Source: Anarhynchus alexandrinus (taxonomy: Eukaryota; Chordata; Aves; Charadriiformes; Charadriidae). From it: DNA of 64,000 bases. The stretch covers positions 524,471 to 588,470 of the forward strand of contig VUYV01000158.1 of assembly GCA_008711295.1 (NCBI GenBank), read 5' to 3'. Position numbers and translations under genes: made by a program. The notes under the pieces are model-generated. The model did not search any database, had not been told where the DNA came from, and saw only the letters and a program-made list of their open reading frames with translations. Positions 14,901-27,800 of this stretch are shown one piece after another; position 1 is the stretch's first letter; every line of letters begins with the position of its first letter.

Positions 14901-15710
14901 TGAGACTCAGTGATATTATTTGTAGCATGCAAATGTGAAAAGGAAAGGCGGCAAATCAAAGTTACGACACGGTGAAGAGGATGCCTACGTATGTCAAATA
15001 CCCACAGTGCCAAAACACTTAAAACATCGAGCTGGATGCCTAGTCTGGAGAGGTTAGCGAAAAGAACACAAACAAGTTTATCAGCTGGTGCAATGCAGTC
15101 CTCAAAGATGCAGTTTGTAGTTTTCTGTCCTTTGCAAACTGATATGCATAGGGAAAAACAAAAGATTGCCTTTGCTGTTGTTTCACATGAAGAAAAAAGA
15201 TTTTTACATCCGTTTCAAAGGTGTGCCTTTTAGCATCTTTGTGTTTTATGAAATAAGGCCTGAAAAATACTTCTGTCCCCTTCAAAATCAGAATATATTT
15301 TTCTGCTTAGGTTTACATAAAAAAATAAAGCCTTGACTTCTCTGAGAACCTGAGATTCTCACAGGCCCACTCCCACCACAAAAAAAAAATAAAAATCTGA
15401 GCAACTGAGCAGGAACTCCCAACAAACTTTTTGGGGAAAGCTGCAATACCATGCCATGCCAAGAAATCTCACACTCCAGTTTTCCCCTTTGTTCTGTGGC
15501 AAGCACAGGAAAAATTAAAGACCACGATGTGCAGGATGTGCAAGAGTAATTGGCAATTACCAGTGGCTCTGCCGCCGTAGTACGTAGGTTCAGCACATTG
15601 TGAACATCAGCAGCTCCACATTTTGGGCTGCCAGAGGTGAAGTTGGTCAAAATCACATGTCACTTTTGAAAATAATAATCAAAATACAGGGAGCACAGAA
15701 AGGAAAAACT

Positions 15711-15773
15711 AAGAAAAAAAAACAAACAAACAAAAAAACAACCCCAAACAAAAAAAAAAAAAAGAAAAAAACA
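15711..15773. repeat. A-rich / CAAA low-complexity tract
   Basis: About 60 bases of nearly pure A with scattered C (CAAACAAA units, then long A runs). It is low-complexity DNA; no attached retroposon body is recognisable on either side. Confidence 0.8.
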
Positions 15774-18184
15774 ATTTCTACATTTCCTTTTTTAATAGAA
15801 AGCAAAAATGAAAGAAGGCACAAATAAATTTTTCTCTTTCATGAGTTATATGTGCACCATATGCACACACTTCAGAAGTACAAACCTTATGTTTTCACAG
15901 GCCAACAAAAAAAAAAAAAAATTATCAAAACCGTTTCAGTTTGTGATGCTCCCTGCTGTGATTTCTTCAAGTGAGGTGCCTAGTGCAGAATTCATGACAC
16001 CAAATTGCATGTACCCATGTTGTGACCATCAGCAGGGGGATCTGACAGCAGGACTCAGAGGAGCCGGCGCATTGCACGTTCAGTAATGGGGTGTATTAGG
16101 TGGTCGCTACTGAAGGCAGAAACACATCTCCAAATTTGTGTGTCTCCTAGAAGCAGGCTTTTTTTGTAAAATTCATTCCTAGAACCTGAAGTCTCTTCTT
16201 GCAGCAGCGCACTCAAGTTGCACAATTCGGTAGAGGAACCTGCCTGCGCCTCTTCCTCGGCAGGAATGGAAGGGAAAGCTGGGGCTGCCTCTGTGCCAGG
16301 GGCTGTTAGCTGGAGCTCTGGGACCGTGATGTGAGCCCAAATCCCTGCTCATCCTGAGTGGACTCAAGCCAACACTTTCTTGGAGACTACTCTGTCTGCA
16401 GGAGGGGGGACACCATCCCTCTCTCCAGACGAAAAAAGGTCACCATGAGGGCTGAAATGCAATGGTGCTGGGCACAGGCAGGAAGGCCCCAGAGAAGCTA
16501 TGACTCTGTGGTCCAAGATGAAGGCTGATTCTCTCTTTGGGGACTGCTCGGTGCGCAGGGCCTCTCCCTGGGCTGGGTGTGTAACAGGCTCTGCAGGAAC
16601 ATCATGTGGGGAATGTCCACCACATGGACATGTCCCGCATAGCTCCAGATGTGTGTGTACATCCCAGGCAGGCTCCCCAGGCATCCATCTGATCAGTCCC
16701 AGGGAGACGTAGGAACAGGACCCCTGGCCCTGTGACTCTCAGGTGGCCTCAGTGGAAGATGGGTGTTTAGAATTTCACCCAAGCTGAGATGGTGGTGCCT
16801 CCGGGCACGTGTGGTGCATCTTCAGGCACTCCCAGTGTATTTCTGCCTTCCAGAAGCTGTAGTCCCAGAAGTAGACCAGATCTCATGTGATGCCTGATAA
16901 AAAGTAAATGACTTCCTAATACTATAAAAAGCCTGTAAAAAAAAAATGCACATGCAAATAGACTCAAATACTTGAAATTCAAATTCCAGTAGTATATTCT
17001 GTGTTCATTCCTGTTATTATTACTAAAATCATTTTTTTCATAAATCATAAAGTTTCCTGCTTTAAGTTGTTGCATGTTATAAAATTAATTCCAAATGAGT
17101 GGATTTTTACTGTATATGTCCTGGGTTTAGCTTTTCAGTTATTTTTCGTAAATACATTTTACATCTAACTACCTCAGCTGCCTTTTGTTTTGTTTTTGGC
17201 GCATATGAAGTCATGCACTTTCTATATTTGGGGATTTGGGGGGAGGAGTTCTTTCCATTTTGAATAACCAGGTTCAAAGCCATGTTGATCAATTTATAGA
17301 GGAGAACAATTTAACAAGACATGATTATTGACAGTTGCAGACATACATTTTGTTTTTAGGTTCTGTTGGGGTATAGTTTAACAAAAAACACCATAAGCTG
17401 CTTATTAATTTGCCTTAAAAAAAGTGTGCTCTTTCCTATTCAAGTTGTGTTATTTAGCTCTTCTCTTGTACACAATTTATGTGACAAAGACTAACGTAAC
17501 AGTTGGCAGACAAACAGCAAATTGAACAGAATGGACCAATAGTTTCTCAGTTCTCTGTTGTAAACTGTTGCATTATACACTGATTGTGCTAAAATAATTG
17601 TTACTGTGCTTATACTCCTTAGTCACCGTTGCGGAAATAAAGTGATGGAAGATCATATTTGTGTTTATGGAACAGTGTAGATATCCCCCCCAGTACAAGC
17701 ACAGTGACTTGAGGTGAATGATAATCATTGCAGAACTTGTGCTTTGACTTGTAAACATTGTAAAAATGTATTTGGTATTTTATTTGAAATGAAGAATCAA
17801 AATAGCTATTAAAAAAAAAATCTTCCTGTAAATATATATATTCTGAATCCATGTATACAAACATTCCTTTAGAGTTCAGATTGTGAAGAGTGTCTTTATT
17901 GGCTAGAGACCGCTGCCTCCCGCGGCAGAGGTTACATGTGCTATAGTAAAGAACACAGTGTGTGAAGTATTTGATGTACTGCAGTACCATAGTTCTTTTG
18001 GTCTGTTAAGTAAGTTGCAATTTGTGATGAAATGAAGTTGAAAGTAGTGCTTCATACTAACAAATTTCCTTGGTTACAACTTGATTTTTCTTGTAAAACT
18101 TAAAAGGAAAACTTGAAAATTTTATATATTTGGATTTTGTAGATTTTTTTTATTTTATTGCAACACAAGGTACCAAAATCATTA

Positions 18185-18190
18185 AATAAA
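18185..18190 (+). terminator. Candidate distal XKR4 polyadenylation signal
   Basis: ATTAAATAAAG gives overlapping hexamers. They are followed by TGTGGTCATTTT and a T-rich run near 18,225, typical of a cleavage and downstream element. The AT-rich sequence just before reads like a 3' UTR. A CR1 fragment begins about 150 bases later, which fits this being the end of the transcription unit. Assignment to XKR4 is inferred from strand and from the absence of another plus-strand gene. Confidence 0.5.
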
Positions 18191-18335
18191 GTACACTGTG
18201 GTCATTTTACCATGCCTCCTGAGTCTTTTTTAAAACTCTTTTATCCTGGTGGATCAGCAAAAGGATGTTAACTTCTGAGCTTCTGAAATTATTACCAAAC
18301 ACGACAAAAGTTGATCCAGCTTGGGCAACAGTTTG

Positions 18336-18388
18336 GGACAGATGATCTCCAGAGATCCTTTCCACCATTAATTATTCTGTGATTCTAG
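18336..18388 (+). mobile_element. CR1 LINE 3'-end fragment
   Basis: Sequence equivalent to the CR1 tail: gatgatctccagagatcc, then ccaccattaattattctgtgattcta. Only the last 50-60 bases are recognisable and they are diverged, so this is an old 5'-truncated copy. Confidence 0.75.
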
Positions 18389-19390
18389 GCAGTATTATCA
18401 CAGGAGCAGTGCAGGAGTGATGCAAGTGGCTCCCAGACTGGGACTCCAAGCTGGGACTTGGACAACCTTACAGGTCTTGTCCTAGCAGGGACCCCCAGGA
18501 AACCACCAGATACCCCAGCAGGCATTTCACCCAGAGCAGCAGAACAGAGTGCTCTGGGCCACCATGAGTGGGGCCCTGAAGGCTATCTTGAAGGGAGACC
18601 TCCAAAAAAGCTGCCCTTGCCCAGGGAGCAGCCCATCAGCTCCTCCTTGCTTCTTGGCCCCTCAGAGCCAAAGTGCGCTCTGACATGGAGCCACACTCCC
18701 CAGCTGTTCCCCTGGCCGGTCCATGGCACCAAGGTGGGGAGAAGCAAGAGGAGCCTGACCCTGCCGCGGGAAAGGGGGTTTCTGGACTCCGCTCTCAGGG
18801 CTGTTGGGGGAGTGCAGAAACCCAGGACTCCTCCATCACCTGAGAAGGACCTTGCTCACAGGGGACAGAAGAAGGTGTTTTGCTGCTTTTATTCCCTCAT
18901 CAGACTCCTGAAAGTGTCGCCGTTCAGCGAGCCCCGTCAAGTACTGGAGGAGGCAGAGCTGAGCCTCATCCCAGTCTTGTTCTGACCCCAATAACTAGGA
19001 AAAAGTCCAGGGAAGATGCAGCTTCTTCCTTGATCTTACTGTGTTCAAACCCTCTCAGGTTGAGGAGGGCTTAGTTTCTTCTTCTTCTGCCTCCTGGGCA
19101 AGTGCTTTAATCATTAAACTATTACACAAGTAGTTGCTGTCTTTGGCAGCATCTCCAATGGCCTTAATAGCCTTCTTGGACTTCATTGACACATTTGTGT
19201 GTGCAATGTCACCCCAAGCAGCACCCGAAGTTTGTGCAACAAAGGCCAGCGCCCAGATCTATCAGCCTGTCTGTCCTACTCCTTCTTAGATGCTGCTTCT
19301 TGGCCTCCCTCAGGTGACCAAGAAAGGAAGACAAGGGGAAAACAACCTACCAAACAACCAAATAATTAGCGCGAGTTCAAGTAGATGAAA

Positions 19391-19424
19391 GAATATATAT
19401 ACACACATATTTGTGTATATATAT
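19391..19424. repeat. AT-rich imperfect palindrome
   Basis: ATATATATACACACA and TTTGTGTATATATAT face each other across a short spacer, so the strand can fold into a hairpin. A CT run (TCTCTCTC) follows. It is a simple-sequence derivative with no sign of function. Confidence 0.6.
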
Positions 19425-22181
19425 CTCTCTCTTGGGTAATTGAATTTGACTGCAAGTAAGGATGGTACATGACTGATAGATTCTTCAAGGTTTTGTTTTT
19501 CACATGTATCTTGTTGTTTGGCTAAGGGTATGAAGGGAGTAGTTTGTTATTGTAGCTTGGCAAGACATAAAGGAGGGAGCAGCAGCCCAGCAACACTACT
19601 GGCAGCTGTCTTATTTCAAACAAGTCCTAAATCCTGTCTCTGTAACCCTGTGACTCCCCACCAAAGGCTCAGAAACCAAAAGACAAGTAAGAGAAACACA
19701 ATCTTAAATAATTTTCTTACCTGATCATGTAAACCAGTGGGCAGAAGACGTCAAAGTCATAATCTTGAGCACTGGAGAGTCATTTGATGACACCCCATAA
19801 GTAGGTAATTGGTGAGGTGAAACAGCAGCCACCGGAAAAGCAGCACAAGGAGCATTTTTGGTCTACTCTGCTGAGGTGGACTGTCCCACAACCCCAGAGG
19901 GACACTTGCCTTAAGCAAGTGGTGTGGCCGGGCCTACCAGCCTTTTTGAAGCCAGGAGTCTCCACCTAAAGATCTTGTCCTTGCATTTAGGTGTCTTGGA
20001 AAGGAGCTGTAGACCTCTAATGCAGCTTCCTACTCCTCTCCACAAATACGGGGCTGTGTGGGACACATTAACCAGGTGGGTAGGTGCCATGGCACAGAAC
20101 TAGTTAGTTTAGGGTAAAAGGGATTTACTTTTCATGGTTTTAGGCAAATTACTAACTTCTGGGGCAAAAGTTTTCTTTAGGGTGCTTTTAATGTCAAACT
20201 TCTGCATGAAAGAAGCAAAGCAGTTTCTTTTTAGGCTGAACAAAGATAGCAGAGAGTTTAACTAGGTTCTTAACATAGGAAAGAAACAGGAAATTTTTGC
20301 AACGGGCTTGAAAATTGCTTATTAAAAGCAGTTCTTATCTTTCCTGCCTTAAAAGAAGACAGAAATATCTATAGTTCCAGAAAAAAACACCCAAACCATG
20401 CTTAAAAACTAAGTATAAGGACTTGGTAATAAAACCCCAAGTGTCTTGGTAAAATTATCCAAGCAGGTGTTTTCTCCTGTATAGCTTGGGAGCTAGTAAG
20501 AGGCTTGACTTAATACTGCTAATAATCCACCTGGAGACCTGCCTGCATGGGAAGGAGCAGTGCCTTCCCACCACAGCAATGGGAAACTTGGAGATCAGAG
20601 ATGAGAAGTTATTCTCCTGCATGTTGCACAGGTATAAAATGCATTTGTCCAGTGACTTCTGTACTGATATTGTACAGTATTTTTGCTGTGGGAGCATTGC
20701 AGGCCCATGGTCAAGCACTGAACCACAGGTGAATTTGATGTGAAGATGGGTTGGAAACCAAACCTGCTCTCTGGCACGTTTAGGGGCTGAGTGAATTCAC
20801 TACACCCTAAAGTATGTTGTCCACAGAATAATGCATATTTTAACCAATTTACATCAACATTATTCTCATGTGCTCATCGGCTCTTCTTCTCAGCGGGCAA
20901 GGGGCAGAGAGCTCGATTTGCTGATGGAAGCGTAGCTCCAGAGGACGTGGAGCCAGGCTGACTGGAGGGGTGGCTTTAGCTGCGTTTGCTGCCACCTAGC
21001 ACACCAGGCCATGCATGTCATAGGCTTCACGGCTGTTCTTAAGCAGTAGGTTTTTCCAAGGTGGAAAGATTTCTCATTCACAGGAGGCTACACAAAAAAA
21101 ACCCCTGAGGACAAAAGGATGCTCATACGTACTGCTTCTTCCAGTAAGCAAGTCATTTGTTTTTAATTGGGCTCTTGTTAACTGCTGTAAGCATAAACCG
21201 TACTGATGTGATCACACCCAAGAAATACGTGGTGTTTCCCCCTGCTGTGTGACTGCTGTTTGCGCTCATAGGACCTACATTATTAACCAAGTGGACCAGT
21301 TTATGGAAGGCAAGATCATTGATAATGTCCCAAAACATGGAAAGATAAGCTTAAGTACATTGCCATTACAAATATTGGAATTGAGCTAATGAATTATTAC
21401 TGATATTGTGGGCTGCTGCAGTTCATCTCCAAACTATCTCATAGTTTTAAGCAAGTTAATCTCATATTAATTTTAAATTTCCTTTGTCTGTAAAGACTAT
21501 AGCAGTCCAAATTTGGAATTTGATCAATTCATTAAACTCCAAAGGTCATTTAGATACTGACCTAACTTCTTTTTTAACATCCGCGACTAGTGGGGCTCTG
21601 GCAGTAGTCACTGTTAGTAGTTCCTCTTTATCTTCACTTGCATTGGCCCTACTTTATTCTGTCTGTTAGCTTAGTGCACCCTTTGCCATGCCACTGGATC
21701 CACCATCAGAGTAAAGTGAATATAGTTTCTCTTCCCTGCACCGGTGTGAGACAAGAGGCACCACGATGAGACTCAGCTTAGACTCCCTCTGCAAACCAGC
21801 TATTTCACAACTTGTAGTTACGTGCAAGTAAGAGGGAACATCTGGAGGCTCCTTCAGACTGAGCGAGCAGCATTATGCAACTCAGCCCTTTCTTATTCCA
21901 CGTTTGCCCCTACTGATCTTTTTTTTTTTTCCTTGTCTGATGATTTTGTAACCCTTCCAAGATTCTCCCTTTAAGGCATTTTCTTTTTGTGTTTGTTTGT
22001 TCATTTATTTTAAATGCCTATTTGTCTCTGATATTTGTTTTTGTGCTTTTCTTTGGGGATTTGTTTTTGCTTTGGGCTGTGCTTGCCATCTGTTATGTTT
22101 GGATCTACCTTTCAGATGCTGTCACCTTTTCGTGCCAATTTTGATTCCAGCCGACCGCATTGGTGCAGCAGTGGGAGAGGA

Positions 22182-22228
22182 GCTGTGTGGTTACGTTGCA
22201 GCTGTGTGGTTACGTTGCAGCTGTGTGG
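22182..22228. repeat. 19-bp tandem repeat, about 2.5 copies
   Basis: The unit gctgtgtggttacgttgca occurs exactly twice (22,182-22,200 and 22,201-22,219), followed by a partial third copy. The copies are identical, which suggests a recent local duplication. Confidence 0.9.
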
Positions 22229-24590
22229 CATTTCGTCAGGTGTCTGATGTCCCGAGGAATGTCCTAACAATGTCCTGGCAAAAGCAGGAAAATTAACCCA
22301 TCTGTCAACTTCTCTGACTGGTCAGTGTTTTGGTAGGCACCCTGTGCCATCTTTTGCTAACAGTTTCACTCCAGGATCAATTGTGCTGACTTGGAATTTC
22401 TTTGACTTTTGTGTGTGACACCACCTAGCCCATATTTTAAAATCTAAAAAAAGACACCACAAAAATAAGGATACCCTGCCTTAGCTGGGCAATAATGTCC
22501 TAGAGCACTCACCGTTTCCAAGGAATGCAAATAATTGCCATGTGCTTAAACTCTGCTATAGCATAAAGCATATAGCCTGCCTTAATGGTATCCTTTAATG
22601 AGCATCTCCGAATATCATACCCACGTGAGCAGCATACACAGTGCAGTGTATTCTGTATCTGTAAAGGAAAAATGTGGTTGAAGCTTAAGTTCTGAGTTAT
22701 AGTATAAAGGTGGAAATGGGCTGGTTTGCCTCCTGTGGGAGGCAGTGGTGCTCACGCAGGGGTTACAGCTCTCCCCTCTTTGCCCCAACTGATAGCAGGC
22801 AGGACATTATCAGCAATTAAGAATAAACATACCTTATGGTTATATCTTTGTTTAAAGCGGCATGAACTCCTACATGTGACTTGTTAATAATGAATCAAGT
22901 TTAGCCTTTAGATCACCTTTTGCTTCTATATCCAATCCATCTGATCTTATAACTATCCAACTCTCTTCTATTTATGCAGTCAGCAGCTTTTCACATTTGG
23001 GCACATCACCTTATCCCAAGCTGTTACTCTGTGCGGGTGACACATGAGATTTCAGTGATAATGGCTTCTTCATCACCCTAATGGGACACGATTTCATTAA
23101 AGTGGCATATTTTCTAGCATATAAAATTAATTCACCTTGTCTGTAGAGCACCTCTGTGAGGCTTTGTTACAGAGAGAATTACAGAGTAAAACTTCCAGTT
23201 TTCATTTCCCTGTATGGATTGCTAGAATCAGACATCTTCAGAAAATACACAATTGAACAAGAAATGTTCTTGGAAATTTGCGGATCCAAAGAGTGTGGTC
23301 CTCGGGATTTATTCTCAGTGCTCAGCTGGAGTTCTGGCACACTGTTTGCTTTTCCTCATCATGATAAGACTTTAAAAAGCGGGCTGGGGCGCAGAGAACC
23401 GAAAAGACCACTTCTGCTCCTGCTCGTTACCCAGCCACATACATGATGTCACCTGTGGCTTCTGCCTGTTTAAAAGGGTCTTGTGCCTCCTGCTCAGCAC
23501 AGGGACATTGTTTCTTGGTCTGGATTAGTCTCACCCGCTGTGAGGCCCTACGGAACTGCACAAGAGCAAGCTGTCCAGCAGGAATTTGCGGTGTGTGCCT
23601 TGGTTTAGAGGGCAATACGGGCTAATGATCTGATCCAGTATGGCACATCCCCTCCCTGAGCAGTGGCTGAGAAGACACTGCACTGTATTTCCAATCAGGT
23701 ATGCCATTCCCCTGGTAGTGCGTGCAAGAAGGACATGAGAAACCTCAATTTTAAATTTAACTTCTTTCAACATTGTTTTGAATGCAGATCTCATGAAACT
23801 TTTTCTTTAATTAACTTTTCTTGCATAGATAATTCATTTTTACCAGCAGTCTATGCCACAGGATGTTTCTGACTGTGCATAGAGATAATATACTCTCTTT
23901 ATTTTTCTGCCTAAAGCAGAATTAAAATAGGAAGGGAAGTGTTTGGTTGCACTTTTATCCTTCAGAGTACTTTTTCTTGTGTGCACACATGCAACATCTT
24001 CTGAGATCATGACTCTCATATTTCCTAAAGGAAGAGGAAGAAAAACAGGGCAGCCTTAGAGAAAAATGAAAAATCTTGGAAGAACATAAAAGTCTTGTGT
24101 TCATTACAGTTTGCCTTGAAGACATTATCTGACATTTCTCTGAAACCTGAGTTATCAGAAGCAGAAATTTGCTCTGCATTATCTACTACCTTGATTCAAA
24201 AGAAGTACTAAAGAGATGCCATTTGAATCCATCCAGGAAGGCAGATCTCAAGGGAGATGCTTTGCCTCTCACGAAGGCAGCCGGTGTAAGGGGAAGAAAG
24301 CAGAGAAGCTTCTGGGCTCAGGATCTTTCTGTCATTTACCTTAAAACTGCCTGGGACAAATATAGAAAAATTCTGTACCTAGGGGTCCAGGTGCAAGCGT
24401 ACAGATCAGATCGGGCAGCAGGAGAAGGCAGCACCAGCGAGGAGATACAGGCAGTCAGAGGTGGTGGGGAGGGTGAGTAATGGAGCCGGGCACTGTCACC
24501 TGCTGCCTCACCAGAGCTGAGCTTTTATCCACGGCAGGGCAGCGCTCCATGTCCTGGCACTTTCCAGGTCCCACACGTCTGTGGGGTTTT

Positions 24591-24803
24591 CATAGAATCA
24601 TAGAATCACAGAATGGTTTAGGTTGGAAAGGACCTTGAAGATCATCGAGTTCCAACCCCCCTGCCATAGGCAGGGACACCTCTAACTAGACCAGGTTGCC
24701 CAAGGCCACGTCCAGCCTGGCCTTGAACACCTCCAGGGATGGGGACTCAACAACCTCTCTGGGCAACCTGTTCCAGTGCCTCACCACCCTAAAAGTTTAA
24801 GCA
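24591..24803 (-). mobile_element. CR1 LINE fragment
   Basis: On the plus strand it begins catagaatcatagaatcac, the reverse complement of the CR1 3' end. The characteristic ggttggaaaggaccttgaag, ccaacccccctgccat and cagggatggggactcaacaa blocks follow. About 210 bases of the 3' region remain, 5'-truncated as usual for CR1. It looks moderately young. Confidence 0.93.
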
Positions 24804-27800
24804 GCGGGTGCAAAGAGGACTTTTTCATACTGGTTTCTTCAGACCACATCAGGCTGCGGGAATAACTGGGTCCCCGCGTGCCAGCTTGCGTTGCCGCTGT
24901 CTTAGACGGCACACGGCTCTGCGCTGAGCTCTCCCTGCCAGCTGTCAGGACACAGATGCGGGGATTTGGTGTGAGCGCTCAGAGATGCTGAGCTGAAGTG
25001 TTGAGAGGAACAACCTCCGCTTCAGCAATGTGATTTTCCACTTGTGCCAAGGCAGCAGTGCTTTTAAATTCCCCGTGCCCTTATTGTTTCTGACATCAGA
25101 AACGCTGGCTGCAAACTTCCAGACAATATGCCTGGGGGAAAAGATGAAAAAACACGGGCCAAAATGTTAGGAAATCATCCCTTTTCACGCTGTAAACTTC
25201 CCCACGCAAAGATCCTTCCTTCACTTGCCCTCAGATGCCTCCAGAGGTGATGCAATTTTTTGATTATTCCATGTTATGTGTTATGGCTTCTGTATGTTAA
25301 GTGTGAAGAAGCAGACGTAACTTCAAGAGGTGGCCAGACAGGGCTCTTTTCAGACTGGCCAAGCCAAATGCCTTTTGGGGATTAGGCATATAAAAAGAGT
25401 TTTCCTTTCATCGTAAAAAGGGGCATGACTGCACTGCCTAAGCCACACTGAGCCATTTTGCATTCTGACAGATTTTCTGACTTAAGATAACCTGCCTTGC
25501 TAAATATTAACCCATCTCTGTGCTGGTGGCAGCTGAAATTGGTGATTTTTATTAGGATGGCTGTAATGGGGCAGCACTGCTCAGTAAACAAAGGGGCAAC
25601 ATGTATGTAATGGAAAGGAAAAAGGGAAAAGAAACAGCCCAGCACTCTGTGTGGGATCAAATGTTTCCATTACAGATGGGCTGTTGTAAGACAAGTGGAT
25701 TCCTGGTAGAAATAAACCTTCATCCTTTGCTGCTGAAATATAAGGTAACCCCAGCACAAGCACAGAAAAGTATGGGATCCCGGGACGGGAAGTGTGGATC
25801 ACACGCATATGAATTACCTACAGCCAGTCGTGTTTTCTTCATTTGATTTATTCATTTATTTCACGCAGCTGCCAACACTTGCTGCACCTCTTAAAATTGA
25901 CTTTGCCCCACCCCAGCAGCAGCACATTTGTATTGGGATGAATCACCACCACCTTCTCCCTACGCAGCCTGCCTGTGCTCAGCCAAACGTCTTTTCCTCT
26001 CCCCCATTGCAAAATAGTAGCTGTTCCCAGCAGCTGAGTACTAAATGTGATTAAATTTGATGGAAGCAGGTCCTCGTTCTGTCCCAAAAGAACCCATACT
26101 ACGGGCTCACGTGTTTTCCTTCGCCTGCCTGTCTCGGCCGCCGTCGCTGGCCTGGCGCGCTGCCTGGAAAGGTGGAGGGACCATCGAAACAGGACGGCTT
26201 GCCAAAGAAATAAAGCTCCTTCTGAAGGACAGGACCAATATAAAAACTCCAGCCTTTTTCAGGAGGTCCCACCTCTACAGGTGAAATTGCACCTTTATAT
26301 TTGAATGTATCATTTTCCCTCGTTGTCAAACCTGCGGGTCTTTGGTGTTTTACCCTGGAGCTCAGGAGCATTGGTATTGCAAATATTCTGGAACCTAAGT
26401 GTTTCTGGCTTTATTTGCCCTGATGCGAGCATGCTGCTAACACGGATGCTGTCTCCTATTTCAGACATTGGAAATGGGGCCCAAATCCTCAGAGGTGGGC
26501 AAATTCCTCATTGATGAAAATGTTCCTATAGACTTTGTTCCTACGCTTACAGAAACCTGCATTAAAATTAGGAGCTTGGGCTCCAGAAATCATTATTTAC
26601 TTGCTAGCCGTGCTTTGCTGCATGGTTTGAAGAGATGATCTGTTAGAAATCAGCACATCTACGGAAACTACTTGGTTCACCAGCTAATAAAAAATGATTA
26701 AGCATAATAATGGCACAGCAAGCACGAACGATATCATCTTGACATTTGCAAAGCTCAGGTAGATGGAATAATAATGGTCTGCTATTTGCCTTGCAACAGC
26801 AGCTAAAGTAGGTTCCATGCTCCTGTTTATACCGAAGAAACAGGGCATCACGCATACGCATATACACGTGTACACACACCTATCCTGCTGTGTAAATAAA
26901 GTCAGACAGTATCTGGTCCTATAGCCATTAATGGTCAGAAGACATTAAGAGTTAAGAAACTAGCGATGGATTAATGCATTCCAACAGCTGAGATTTTCCG
27001 GCTGCCTTTTTAGGTCAGCTCTCTACTCCCATCGCTCCTTGAAATGTGGTTTTGGGCACTCGTGGGTGCTTAGCTGCCCACGCGCCAAGTGCTCCTCACT
27101 CGCCTTGCCACAGACAGCAACAAAAGCCATCCTCCAATTGTAAAAGCTTGTCATACTGTACATCCGCTGGCTCAGGAGGAGAGCCTTGCAAATGAGGCAC
27201 TGGGCATGGAGTAAACAAAACAACTTGAAAGTGGTGTGTTCAGCACAGCTTCAGATCTATGTACGACCTGGTTGCTGCACCAGAAGGCTGCGATAAATTG
27301 CATAGTATAAGAGCGTCTGGTGGTTCATTTATTACAGCTGCTATGCAGAAAGCTTATTGCCTCCCAGAAATGGTATTTGTGGGTACTGTACGTATGACAG
27401 AAAAATACCAGAGGCTCTTTATATAGAGCTTTCTCATCTGTGAGAACAGCAGTCTTCCCTTAAGAGGTTTGCTCTCTATGGGGCTCTTAAAGGTGGTGGT
27501 GGGATGTGCACGAAGACCAGAACTTAACCACGTTAGCTCCTTAGCTCTAACTCCTTGTGTCTGGCCACGCCTGAGCCAGCCCAGGGCTGAACAAGGTATT
27601 TCAGGGCACTTGAGGCACTGAAATGGGGGTGGCTGGGCCCGCCTGGCTGCCACCCCTTCCCCGGACTGCTCTGCAAGGCAAACCTCAGCGCCACGTCCGC
27701 AGGTGCTCCAGCTTGCTTCACGCCCCTGCAAAGGCAAAGCTTTCGTGTGGTTCAAGCCTTGTCCTGAACGATCCTGGGTATCACCATGGGGAGCAAGGGA

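Larger units (their letters stand above)
949..18205 (+). other. Probable long XKR4 3' UTR / gene-free, repeat-poor region
   Basis: This 17-kb stretch directly follows the XKR4 stop. I found no coding exon of a known family and no CR1 or other transposon in it, although CR1 copies recur through the rest of the window. It is AT-rich, with many A and T runs and several AATAAA hexamers (1568, 2606, 3218, 4353, 11015, 18185). The last one has good context and is followed within about 150 bases by a CR1 fragment. I infer one long terminal exon or several alternative 3' ends; I recall very long 3' UTRs annotated for mammalian XKR4. Open frames up to 177 codons here have no recognisable product. RNA evidence would decide how far the transcript really extends. 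Confidence 0.45.

Noticed and set aside
18458..18985. 175-codon plus-strand frame
   Set aside because: Pro/Arg/Leu-rich product with no domain I know, in a locally GC-richer patch; no sign of splice sites or of a promoter.
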